Positions 52,254-60,237 of a DNA stretch of 64,000 bases are shown here, in pieces (within the stretch, counting starts at the first letter, position 1; every line of letters starts with the position of its first letter). The DNA is taken from positions 124,001 through 188,000 of the forward strand of contig NZ_OY764190.1 of assembly GCF_963668215.1 (NCBI RefSeq), given 5' to 3'. The position numbers and the translations under genes were made by a program. The stretch is from an uncultured Desulfosarcina sp. GTDB lineage: Bacteria > Desulfobacterota > Desulfobacteria > Desulfobacterales > Desulfosarcinaceae. The notes beneath the pieces are model-generated. The model saw only the letters and a list, made by a program, of their open reading frames with translations. It searched no databases and was not told the DNA's origin.

Positions 52254-52547
52254 ATGCCTATCCAAATGCGCATCTACACCATCAATCGCGGCGCTCTGGA
52301 CGACTTTGCCGCAGCGTGGAAAAAGACCATCAAGCCGCTGCGGGAAAAGCTCGGATTCACCATACCCGCCGCCTGGACCCTGCCGTCGACCAACCAGTTC
52401 GTCTGGCTGATGCAGTACGACGGTCCTGAATCCTGGGAGGATCTGGATCGGGCCTATTTCTCGCACCCGGACCGCCTGGCCATGTCCCCCGATCCGGCCA
52501 GGCATATCGCCCGCATGGAAGAGTATTTTATGGACCCGGTGACCTGA
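52254..52547 (+). CDS. NIPSNAP-family protein
   Basis: A 97-residue protein with the dimeric alpha/beta barrel pattern of NIPSNAP proteins: QMRIYTINRGALDDFAAAWK, then PAAWTLPSTNQFVWLMQYDG and DLDRAYFSHPDRLAMSPDPA. These are small ligand-binding proteins of unknown role. A GAAGATCCCC site precedes the ATG. It begins 25 bp after the LUD gene and ends one base before the pcm-like gene, suggesting a shared transcript. Confidence 0.8.
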   Translation: MPIQMRIYTINRGALDDFAAAWKKTIKPLREKLGFTIPAAWTLPSTNQFVWLMQYDGPESWEDLDRAYFSHPDRLAMSPDPARHIARMEEYFMDPVT

Positions 52548-52548
52548 A

Positions 52549-53289
52549 ATGAACGCGACGCCGAACCGCCTGATCAGCAGATGTCCGCTCCTCTTGCTGG
52601 CCGCCCTGCTCGCGCTGATGGTCATCGGCCCGTCCGAAGCCCAGGCCGACAATTTTGCGGATCTCCGCCGACAAATGGTTCGGTATCAGCTCAAGGGGCG
52701 GGACATCGTCGATGCGCGCGTGCTGAAGGCCATGTCCGGCGTGCCACGCCATTGTTTCGTACCGGAGAAGTTGCAGGCGATGGCCTATCAGGACAGCCCC
52801 TTGCCCATCGGCCACGGCCAGACCATCTCCCAGCCCTACATCGTGGCTTTGATGTCCCAATTGCTGGCGGTCGAGTCCGGCCAGCGCATCCTGGAAATCG
52901 GCACCGGCTCCGGCTACCAGGCCGCCGTGCTGGCCGAGATGGGCGCCTTGGTCTACTCTATCGAGATCGTTCCCGAACTGGGTCGACAGGCCAAGAAAGC
53001 CCTCGATCCCCTGGGATATGAAACCATCCACCTGAAAATCGGGGACGGCTACCAGGGATGGCCCCAACACGCCCCTTTCGACGGCATCATCGTCACCTGC
53101 GCCCCCACCCGCATCCCCGAACCGCTCAAAACCCAACTGGCCGAGGGCGGCCGCATGGTGATCCCCGTCGGTCCCCAACATCATCAGCAGCTGGTACTGC
53201 TGACCAAAGAGCACGGCGAGATCAGGCAGGAAAAAGTCGTGGATGTCCGCTTTGTCCCCATGGTGGATGCGTCCGGCAGGACCTATTGA
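52549..53289 (+). CDS. pcm: Exported protein-L-isoaspartate O-methyltransferase
   Basis: A 246-residue PIMT with an N-terminal signal peptide: RLISRCPLLLLAALLALMVI followed by GPSEAQADN. The mature part has the family opening DLRRQMVRYQLKGRDIVDAR, the SAM-binding motif ILEIGTGSGYQAAVLAEMG, and the isoaspartate-site LPIGHGQTISQPYIVALM. It transfers methyl groups to isoaspartyl residues to start protein repair. Cytosolic PIMT is about 210 residues and lacks a signal peptide; export would place it away from cytoplasmic SAM, which is odd. Similar exported forms occur in other proteobacteria. Confidence 0.9.
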   Translation: MNATPNRLISRCPLLLLAALLALMVIGPSEAQADNFADLRRQMVRYQLKGRDIVDARVLKAMSGVPRHCFVPEKLQAMAYQDSPLPIGHGQTISQPYIVALMSQLLAVESGQRILEIGTGSGYQAAVLAEMGALVYSIEIVPELGRQAKKALDPLGYETIHLKIGDGYQGWPQHAPFDGIIVTCAPTRIPEPLKTQLAEGGRMVIPVGPQHHQQLVLLTKEHGEIRQEKVVDVRFVPMVDASGRTY

Positions 53290-53620
53290 TGCAGCGCTGA
53301 ACGACACGAAGACATGCTGAGAACCGGGGCTCACCCCCTGGAAGAACGCTGTGGGCGCCACCTTTGACATATCTTGTTGTACTGTTTATGCCCGCGTCAG
53401 GCTGATGCAATGTGGAATATATTGGAGAAAAAACCAAATGTGTATTGTCCGGAGACCTACCTCTGTGCCTTTTTGTGTTACATTTGGCGCAGCGTCCCAT
53501 TCGTCTCAACATCTTGTGTTTTCCCAATAATCTGATATGCTACAAAAAGAATAACGAATAGCACAAATATCTATAACGTGTTGTAAATGTTGGTCATTCT
53601 TACAATGGAGCAATGTCCGC
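53290..53620. other. Gene-free stretch upstream of the hybrid kinase
   Basis: No gene seen. A weak promoter, TTGTGT (53514-53519), 16 bp, TATGCT (53536-53541), points toward the hybrid kinase. The rest shows no recognisable repeat or RNA. Confidence 0.4.
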
Positions 53621-56600
53621 ATGAACATTCCGACCATTCTAACCAACGCCCTTGCAACTGCCTTCGTGCTGTTGGCCGCCGCTTTGCCATCCGTCGCTGC
53701 AGAAAGCCGGCCTTCCGAAAATGTCCTGCTCCTGAATTCCTATCATCCCGGTTTTTCGTGGTCGGATGCGGAAGAAGCTGGTGTTATCGAACAGTTGCGC
53801 CAAAAGCTCCCCGCAATGGATGTTCTTATCGAATACCTCGACGCGAAACGATATCCGGAAAAAAGCAATCTGGCTCGCATGAAGCGTTTTCTGATCGACA
53901 AATATCACGGCAAAAAGATCGATTTGATCATTGCGTTGGACGATGCGGCCGTGGAGATCCTCACAGATCCCCATACGACGCTTTTTCCGGGCGTTCCCAT
54001 CGTCTTTGCAGGGATCACCAGCTTCGATAAATATGCGGACCGGGGACGCAAACGCATTACCGGTGTTCTCGAAACGCAAGATATCAGAAATACGATCGAT
54101 ACGGCCCTCAGACTCCGTCCGGGCACAAGCGCAATACTGGCAATCAGTGACATGACCTCCAGCGGCATTTCAGCTCAAAAGGCGTTGGAAGCGATTGTGC
54201 CGGTGTATAAAGGCCGGGTGAAAATTCGTTTTCTTCCGCCATGCACGTTCGAGGAAGCGCAAGCTGCGGTCACCGTTCTCTCGACTGATTCAATTATATT
54301 GCTAAATAGTTACACAGTCGACAGCACGGGAAAAGCGCTTTCCACGAAAGATAGCACCCGCCTGATCGTATCCGCGGCAAAAGTACCGGTTTATGGGGTG
54401 CATGAAAACCGATTCGGCGATGGTATCGTAGGCGGACACCTTCTTAGCGGCCGCGAACAGGGTAGAAAGGCGGCCCGTATAGGGCTTCGTATACTTGCCG
54501 GAGAAAACCCCGATTCGATACCGATTGAAAAAGCCGGAACAACTGTTGCGATGTTTGATTATAAACAAATGGAGCGCTTCGACATTCCCGTATCGAAACT
54601 TCCGGAGGGAAGCATTGTAATCAATAAACCCGCATCGGTTTTCACAACACACCGGAAATTTGCCGTCACGATCACCGCAATTCTCATCCTGCTTGTTATT
54701 ATGATTTTGCTGCTTGCTTTCTTTTCCGTCCGCCTGCTTCAGGCAAGGACTGCGTTGCGAAAAAAGTCGAAAGAGCTTGACCGCATCTTCAGTCTTTCCC
54801 TTGACCTGCTTAGCGTGGCGAGCCTTGATGGCAAATTCCTGCGGTTGAATCCGGCCTGGGAAAGCACACTTGGCTACAGCCCCGATGAACTTGAAGGAAG
54901 AAGATTTATCGATCTGGTTCATCCGGATGATGTCGATGCAACGCATAAGGCTGTGTCCGAACTTTCCGCTGGAAAAAATCTAATCGACTTTGTCAACCGC
55001 TATCGATGCAAGGACGGATCCTACCGGTGGATTGAATGGAGAGCAACCCCTTACCAGGGCTTTTTTGCCTATGCCGCTGCGCGGGATATCACCGAACGCA
55101 GGCAGTCCGAGGAGAAACTGCGGCACCTGTCGCAAGCATGGAATCTGGCACAGAAGATGGGAAAAATCGGGCACTGGAGTCACGACGTTGAAACCCGAGA
55201 GCCTATTTGGTCCGACCAGATGTTCCTGGTCCTGGGCTTTGATCCAGAGAAAGCCGTACCGGACTATGAAACCTTTTTGGAAACCCTTCATCCAGAGGAC
55301 CGCGAGAAGTTTGATGAAGCCTTCCAGGAAGCACTAAACGGGACTCCATACAACATCGAGGCGCGTGTGATCCACTCCGACGGCACCATTCATTGGTTTA
55401 ACACACAAGGGTTTCCGCGCGCCGACCAGGATGGGAATATTGTCAAACTTTTCGGAACCCTGCAGGACATTACGGAGCGCAAGCAGGCGGAGGTGGCCTT
55501 ACGCTTTACCCAATATGCCATTGATAAAGCATCCGATCAGGCCTTCTGGATGACCGAGGATGGCGGTATCTTTTATGTCAACGATGCCGCCTGCCGGGCA
55601 CTGGGGTATTCACGCGAGGAGCTGCTGAAGCTATCGGTACCGGATCTGGACCCGTCCACTTCTCCCGAGGCGTTTGCCGAGCATTGGCAAGATTTACGAA
55701 AACGACAATCCATCACATTCGAAACGATGGGTCGTACGAAGGATGGGCGCACTTTCCCTGTGGAGACCCGAGCCAACTTCGTCGTTTTTGACGGCAAAGA
55801 GTACAACTGCGCTTTTGTGACGGACATCTCCGAACGGAAACGGATGGAACAATCATTAAGGGAGAACGAAAGCTTTCAGCGTGCCCTGCTGCAGGCCATC
55901 CCCGATCTGATCTGGCTGAAAGACATAAATGGCGTATACTTGGCCTGCAATGCGATGTTTGAGCGTTTTTTCGGCGCGAAAGAAGAAGCTATCGTCGGAA
56001 AAACGGACTACGACTTTGTGGATCAAGATCTGGCTGACTTCTTCCGCGAACATGACCGAAAAGCCATTGACTCCGGCAAACCCAGAAAAAATGAGGAGTG
56101 GATCACCTTTGCCGACGATGGTCATCGTGCGCTATTGGAAACCATAAAAATGCCAATGATCGATGACCAGGGTAAACTCGTCGGCGTATTGGGCGTCGCT
56201 CGGGATATTACCGAACGGAAAAAAACAGAAGAAGAGAAAATCAAGCTCAGAAGTCAGCTCCAGCAGGCCCAGAAAATGCAGTCCGTCGGACGTCTGGCCG
56301 GCGGAGTGGCGCACGATTTCAACAACATGCTCGGTGTGATTCTCGGCTATGGCGAACTGGCCCTCGAGCAGACGGACCCTTCCCAACAAGTGCACGCTGC
56401 TTTGCGGGAAATCATGAAAGCCGCCAGGCGATCGACCGAAATCACCAGTCAACTGCTGGCCTTTGCCAGGAAACAGACAATATCTCCTAAAGTGCTCGAT
56501 ATTAACAAGACCGTGGCGGGCATGACCGGTATGCTGCGGCGCTTCATCGGGGAGAATATCGATCTGGCTTGGTTGCCGGGCGAAAATGTTTGGCGGGTAA

Positions 56601-57403
56601 AGATCGACCCGGTCCAGATCGATCAGATCTTGGCGAACCTATGCGTCAACGCCAGGGACGCCATCGAGAATGTGGGGAAGGTCACCATCGAAACGGGCAA
56701 CGTCGTATTCGACGAAAGCTACTGCGCCCATCACCTTGGATTCTTGCCGGGTGAATATGTGCTGCTTGCCGTCAGCGACAACGGCTGCGGCATGGACGCT
56801 GAGATTGCGTGCAATATCTTCGAACCTTTTTTCACGACCAAGGAATCCGGCAAGGGCACGGGCTTGGGGCTGTCCACAGTATACGGAATTGTCAAGCAAA
56901 ACAACGGGTTCATAAATTTGTATAGCGAACCGGGCCAGGGAACGACCTTCAAAATCTACCTCCCGCGACAAATGACCAATGCGGAATACTTGCCGGAGAA
57001 AGCAGAAGAAGAACCCGCCGAAAGTGGCCAGGAGACGATCCTGCTGGTGGAGGACGAACTATCGATTCTTAAGATGACGAAACTGATGCTCGAGAGTCTG
57101 GGTTATCAAGTGGTGGCATCCAGCACACCGAGTGAAGCCATTCGCCTGGCTCAGGATTATGCCGGCGAGATCCATCTACTCGTAACGGATGTGATCATGC
57201 CGGAAATGAACGGACGGGACCTTGCTGAAAGCATCCAGTCCATTCATCCAAATATTAAGCGCTTGTTCATGTCCGGCTATACCGCCAACGTTATCGCCCA
57301 TCACGGTGTTTTGGATGAAGGTGTGAATTTCATACCCAAGCCGTTCTCAAAGGAAAAACTTGGCACCAAAGTGCGCGAAACGCTGGACGGCGATAACACC
57401 TGA
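53621..57403 (+). CDS. Hybrid sensor histidine kinase with periplasmic ABC-type binding domain, four PAS domains and receiver
   Basis: A 1260-residue hybrid kinase. A signal peptide (about 1-27) precedes an ABC-transporter-substrate-binding-like sensor domain (about 35-335; LLLNSYHPGFSWSDAEEAGV, ILTDPHTTLFPGVPIVFAGI). A transmembrane helix follows at about 347-372, then four PAS/PAC units to about 870. The kinase core has His898 in GGVAHDFNNMLGVILGYGEL, N-box NLCVNARDAIENV, G1 SDNGCGMDAEIA and G2 KGTGLGLSTVYGIV. The receiver (about 1135-1255) has LLVEDELSILK, Asp in LLVTDVIMPEMNG and FIPKPF. Ligand unknown. It precedes the TetR and glycyl radical genes but is separated from them by 150 bp or more. 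Confidence 0.92.
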   Translation: MNIPTILTNALATAFVLLAAALPSVAAESRPSENVLLLNSYHPGFSWSDAEEAGVIEQLRQKLPAMDVLIEYLDAKRYPEKSNLARMKRFLIDKYHGKKIDLIIALDDAAVEILTDPHTTLFPGVPIVFAGITSFDKYADRGRKRITGVLETQDIRNTIDTALRLRPGTSAILAISDMTSSGISAQKALEAIVPVYKGRVKIRFLPPCTFEEAQAAVTVLSTDSIILLNSYTVDSTGKALSTKDSTRLIVSAAKVPVYGVHENRFGDGIVGGHLLSGREQGRKAARIGLRILAGENPDSIPIEKAGTTVAMFDYKQMERFDIPVSKLPEGSIVINKPASVFTTHRKFAVTITAILILLVIMILLLAFFSVRLLQARTALRKKSKELDRIFSLSLDLLSVASLDGKFLRLNPAWESTLGYSPDELEGRRFIDLVHPDDVDATHKAVSELSAGKNLIDFVNRYRCKDGSYRWIEWRATPYQGFFAYAAARDITERRQSEEKLRHLSQAWNLAQKMGKIGHWSHDVETREPIWSDQMFLVLGFDPEKAVPDYETFLETLHPEDREKFDEAFQEALNGTPYNIEARVIHSDGTIHWFNTQGFPRADQDGNIVKLFGTLQDITERKQAEVALRFTQYAIDKASDQAFWMTEDGGIFYVNDAACRALGYSREELLKLSVPDLDPSTSPEAFAEHWQDLRKRQSITFETMGRTKDGRTFPVETRANFVVFDGKEYNCAFVTDISERKRMEQSLRENESFQRALLQAIPDLIWLKDINGVYLACNAMFERFFGAKEEAIVGKTDYDFVDQDLADFFREHDRKAIDSGKPRKNEEWITFADDGHRALLETIKMPMIDDQGKLVGVLGVARDITERKKTEEEKIKLRSQLQQAQKMQSVGRLAGGVAHDFNNMLGVILGYGELALEQTDPSQQVHAALREIMKAARRSTEITSQLLAFARKQTISPKVLDINKTVAGMTGMLRRFIGENIDLAWLPGENVWRVKIDPVQIDQILANLCVNARDAIENVGKVTIETGNVVFDESYCAHHLGFLPGEYVLLAVSDNGCGMDAEIACNIFEPFFTTKESGKGTGLGLSTVYGIVKQNNGFINLYSEPGQGTTFKIYLPRQMTNAEYLPEKAEEEPAESGQETILLVEDELSILKMTKLMLESLGYQVVASSTPSEAIRLAQDYAGEIHLLVTDVIMPEMNGRDLAESIQSIHPNIKRLFMSGYTANVIAHHGVLDEGVNFIPKPFSKEKLGTKVRETLDGDNT

Positions 57404-57556
57404 CATTTCCTTGCCAATGGGATCCTCCGCCGTAAGCAGCGGGGGTATCGCCGGAAGAGATGATACAAATATGTAATGTGAGGACCTGATCCCTTATCCT
57501 GGCTGAAATCAGGATCGATATTCGGGATTATGAAAAGTCACGGGAAAAGAGAGCTC

Positions 57557-58198
57557 ATGGGCCGAAGGCCAAAATCGCAAGAGGAAATCGAGGACTTCAA
57601 GCACAAGATTCTTGACGTTACCTTACGGCTAATCAGCAAAAACGGATATGAAGGATTCAGTATCCGGAAATTGGGACCCGAGGTTGGGATTGCCCCTAAA
57701 ACGGTCTACAATTACTTCAAAAGCAAGGAGGAAATTTACCTCCATATTATTACCAAGGGCTTTGAACGGTTGTACGAAGCGCTTTCAAAAAATGCCTGCG
57801 AGGAGGAAGACCCGTTTAAAAAGCTTGGAGCGCTGGCTGCCGCATATGTCCGCTTCGGTCTCGAGCAGTCCAACTATTACGATCTGATGTTTACCTGGCA
57901 TGTCCCCAAATTCAACGATTTCAGGGGAACGGAATTGGAGCCCCTGGCCTTCACGGAGTTGCAGACCGCACTGAAATCGTTCGATCTTCTATTGCAAACG
58001 GTTGAACAGCTTGCCCAGCAATACGGGTGTATTCGAAAGGAAGATGTCCGGGTGCAGGCCATCCAGTTGCTTGCATCCATCCACGGCATTGTCGCATTGA
58101 AAAACAGCACCATTCTCGATTATGTTCATGATGACGTGAACGCAATCATCGGCTCTTTGCTGGAAGGCATTCTCAAGCCATTTTGTCCCATAGGCTAA
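57557..58198 (+). CDS. TetR-family regulator with WHG-type ligand domain
   Basis: A 213-residue regulator. The DNA-binding helices are in LDVTLRLISKNGYEGFSIRK and LGPEVGIAPKTVYNYFKSKE. The ligand domain contains the WHVPKFNDF stretch and resembles the TetR_C_33 (WHG) group. ATG at 57557 (MGRRPKSQEE) has AGAGAG upstream; an ATG nine codons earlier is equally possible. An IS3 element now separates it from the SCP2 and glycyl radical genes, which it may have controlled, as the regulator lies upstream in the same direction. Confidence 0.88.
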   Translation: MGRRPKSQEEIEDFKHKILDVTLRLISKNGYEGFSIRKLGPEVGIAPKTVYNYFKSKEEIYLHIITKGFERLYEALSKNACEEEDPFKKLGALAAAYVRFGLEQSNYYDLMFTWHVPKFNDFRGTELEPLAFTELQTALKSFDLLLQTVEQLAQQYGCIRKEDVRVQAIQLLASIHGIVALKNSTILDYVHDDVNAIIGSLLEGILKPFCPIG

Positions 58199-58286
58199 AC
58201 GTTTTTTCCGGCCTTTGCCTTCATTACTCATCCAAAGTCCACACTATAGATACGGCCATTGATGAAAAAACAAATGCCATCTGTTC

Positions 58287-58324
58287 CCCCTCACCCTGTC
58301 CCTCTCCCTCCCAGGGAGAGGGAA
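58287..58324. repeat. CCCTCACCC palindromic repeat, copy left of the IS3 element
   Basis: The 38-bp unit CCCCTCACCCTGTCCCTCTC...GGGAGAGGGAA recurs, inverted, at 59646-59683. It contains its own 9-bp stem CCCTCTCCC/GGGAGAGGG. The type is a common intergenic palindrome. The IS3 element and about 65 further bases lie between the copies. Confidence 0.7.
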
Positions 58325-58410
58325 CGAAACCGGCTGCTTCCTAATGTTGATGTGGTTTAAAAGAAACGGACACTTTGCTAAGAACAATTTTTCAGAAAGC
58401 GAGGTGTCCC

Positions 58411-58713
58411 ATGAATGCTCGAAAACCCAGACGAACTTACACCAAAGAGTTCAAAGCCGATGCTGTTAGCCTGGTGGTCGAACAGGGCTACAGCAGCGCC
58501 GAAGTCGGGCGCCGTCTTGGCGTCGTTGAAAACAACGTCAACCGGTGGGTCCGGCAATACCGCGATAAGAACGAAAGCGTATCTGCCGACGGCCTGACCC
58601 GGGAACAACTGGAAGGCGAACTCAAGCGTTTGCTAAAGGAAAACAAACGGCTTGAGATGGAGCGCGAAATATTAAAAAAGGCGGCGGCCTTCTTTGCCAA
58701 CGAGTCGAAGTGA
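58411..58713 (+). CDS. IS3-family transposase OrfA
   Basis: A 100-residue OrfA. The helix-turn-helix is RRTYTKEFKADAVSLVVEQG followed by YSSAEVGRRLGVVENNVNRW, and the C-terminal leucine zipper is GELKRLLKENKRLEMEREIL. It recognises the element ends. The ATG at 58411 has GCGAGGTG upstream. Its stop overlaps orfB as GTGA rather than through the usual A6G slippery site, so orfB seems to be reached by re-initiation. Confidence 0.9.
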   Translation: MNARKPRRTYTKEFKADAVSLVVEQGYSSAEVGRRLGVVENNVNRWVRQYRDKNESVSADGLTREQLEGELKRLLKENKRLEMEREILKKAAAFFANESK

Positions 58714-59582
58714 GATTCGGCTTTATCCGGCGGCAAATGAAGGCCTCTCCGGTCACCGTGCTGTGCAAGGTGATGCGGGTCAGCCGGAGCGGTTTTTATC
58801 AGTACCTCAAACGCATCGAGCAGGGGCCGGAACGCGATCCGGCCGAAACCGCCTTGAAAGCTCGAATACAGGCTATTTTTAAAGCGCATCGCAGTAAATA
58901 CGGTGCCCGACGGATTATGAAAGAACTGAACAACCAGGGCCAACAGATCGGCATTTTCAAAGTCCGCCGGCTGATGCGGGAGCTTGGGCTCAAAGCCAAA
59001 TCTCCCCGGCGGTATAAGGTTACCACGGATAGTCGCCATTCGTTTCCTGTGGCCCCAAACCGGCTCGATCAGCAGTTTGATGTCGATACGCCCGACCGCT
59101 TCTGGACGGCCGACATCACCTATGTCTGGACCCTTGAGGGATGGATGTACCTGGCCATCGTTATGGATCTGTTTTCCCGCCGGATCGTCGGTTGGGCCAT
59201 GGATAAACGCATGAAGACTCAACTGACCATCGATGCCCTGGCCATGGCCTACTGGATGAGAAAACCAGCCAGGGGTCTGGTTCACCACTCCGATCGGGGC
59301 AGCCAATATGCCTGTCGCGAGTATCGCAACTGTCTGGATGCTTACGGCATGATCCCGAGTATGAGCCGCAAAGGAAACTGCTGGGATAACTCTCCGACAG
59401 AACGCTTTTTCAGGAGCCTGAAGTCGGAACGGTTATCTGACTATATCTTCACCACCAGAAAGGCTGCTCAGTCGCAGGTGATCGATTATATCGGCTACTA
59501 CAATGGCATCCGTCTACATTCGACCCTGGGGTATCAATCCCCCGTGCTCTATGAGAAAGAACTGTACCGGAATGCTGCTTAA
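58710..59582 (+). CDS. IS3-family transposase OrfB (integrase catalytic domain)
   Basis: A 290-residue OrfB with GTG start. The HTH_21 segment (RSKYGARRIMKELNNQGQQI) precedes the rve domain with DDE residues: Asp in FWTADITYVWTLEGWMYLAI, Asp in GLVHHSDRGSQYACREYRN, Glu in CWDNSPTERFFRSLKSE. All catalytic residues are intact, so the element may be active. The C-terminal IGYYNGIRLHSTLGYQSP is typical. Presumed to join the element ends to target DNA, possibly as an OrfAB fusion. Confidence 0.92.
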   Translation: MRFGFIRRQMKASPVTVLCKVMRVSRSGFYQYLKRIEQGPERDPAETALKARIQAIFKAHRSKYGARRIMKELNNQGQQIGIFKVRRLMRELGLKAKSPRRYKVTTDSRHSFPVAPNRLDQQFDVDTPDRFWTADITYVWTLEGWMYLAIVMDLFSRRIVGWAMDKRMKTQLTIDALAMAYWMRKPARGLVHHSDRGSQYACREYRNCLDAYGMIPSMSRKGNCWDNSPTERFFRSLKSERLSDYIFTTRKAAQSQVIDYIGYYNGIRLHSTLGYQSPVLYEKELYRNAA

Positions 59583-59645
59583 CCCGGTGTCCGTTTTTAC
59601 TTGACCACAACATGTTCATGGTAATTGTGTGAATTCCGGGTGGCA

Positions 59646-59683
59646 CTCCCTCGCCCCTTGCGGGAGAGGGCCGGGGTGAGGGG
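59646..59683. repeat. CCCTCACCC palindromic repeat, inverted copy right of the IS3 element
   Basis: Read on the minus strand it gives CCCCTCACCCCGGCCCTCTC..., the inverse of the copy at 58287-58324, 38 bp long with roughly three quarters of bases the same. Confidence 0.7.
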
Positions 59684-59777
59684 TGATCAAATAGAACCAT
59701 TTCCCAAATACGGCGGCCCTGTTCCACTCCATAAAAACGCTTGACTTTACCATAAACAGTGCTACGGTGAAATTAAT

Positions 59778-59790
59778 GTAACACCGTTAC
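59778..59790. promoter_or_regulatory. Palindrome upstream of the SCP2-like / glycyl radical genes
   Basis: GTAACACCGTTAC is a perfect palindrome (GTAAC-N3-GTTAC), 31 bp before the SCP2-like ATG. A possible -35 box, TTGACT (59742-59747), stands upstream, with TACGGT 15 bp later. The outer TACGGTG...CACCGTTA forms a larger inverted repeat (59763-59789). It is a candidate operator for the TetR protein at 57557. Confidence 0.5.
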
Positions 59791-59821
59791 CCAAAAATCC
59801 TTCCTGCGAAAGAAAAGCGAA

Positions 59822-60187
59822 ATGAAGTTCAATCTATTGCTTTACGTTCTTTCCATAAAGTTGAAAAAGGCTGCCAAGAAGAATGCCCGCTTCATGAAAT
59901 TCATCCGCGATAAAGAGCTGAAACTCGGCATCCGGACGGCCGATGGGAAATCCGGCCGCCAATATACATTTGCCAACGGCAAGATTTTATCCGGATCCGG
60001 GCTGCCGGAAGCGCCCGATTTCGTCATGGTCTGGTCCGATGCGGAAACGGCCTTTAAAACGATGTCCAGCACCAACGAAGAGGCGGCGGTTGCTGCTTTG
60101 ACCGAAAAAAAGCTCCAGGTGGAAGGCGATCTCAAGGCGTTCATGTGGTTTTCCAGGGCCATCGATATCATGATGGGAAAAGCATAA
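59822..60187 (+). CDS. SCP2 (sterol carrier protein 2)-like lipid-binding protein
   Basis: A 121-residue protein with the SCP2 fold pattern: DKELKLGIRTADGKSGRQYT, ILSGSGLPEAPDFVMVWSDA and a final KKLQVEGDLKAFMWFSRAI. SCP2 domains bind lipids, fatty acyl chains or other hydrophobic ligands. It starts MKFNLLLYVLSIKLKKAAKK and has no signal peptide. The glycyl radical enzyme gene starts 50 bp downstream in the same direction with its activase, so it probably serves that enzyme, for instance by presenting a hydrophobic substrate. This link is inferred from position. The ribosome site is weak (GAAAAGCG). Confidence 0.75.
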   Translation: MKFNLLLYVLSIKLKKAAKKNARFMKFIRDKELKLGIRTADGKSGRQYTFANGKILSGSGLPEAPDFVMVWSDAETAFKTMSSTNEEAAVAALTEKKLQVEGDLKAFMWFSRAIDIMMGKA

Positions 60188-60237
60188 TAAAACAGGCTTT
60201 TGATCCTTATGTGAGTAATTGAATCAGGGAGGGGGAG

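Larger units (their letters stand above)
58351..59609 (+). mobile_element. IS3-family insertion sequence
   Basis: A 1259-bp element bounded by imperfect 23-bp inverted repeats: TGTGGTTTAAAAGAAACGGA (58351 onward) and its inverse ending at 59609 (rc TGTGGTCAAGTAAAAACGGA), with TG...CA ends as in other IS3 members. It carries orfA and orfB. No clear target duplication flanks it. It lies between the TetR gene and the SCP2-like gene. Confidence 0.85.
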
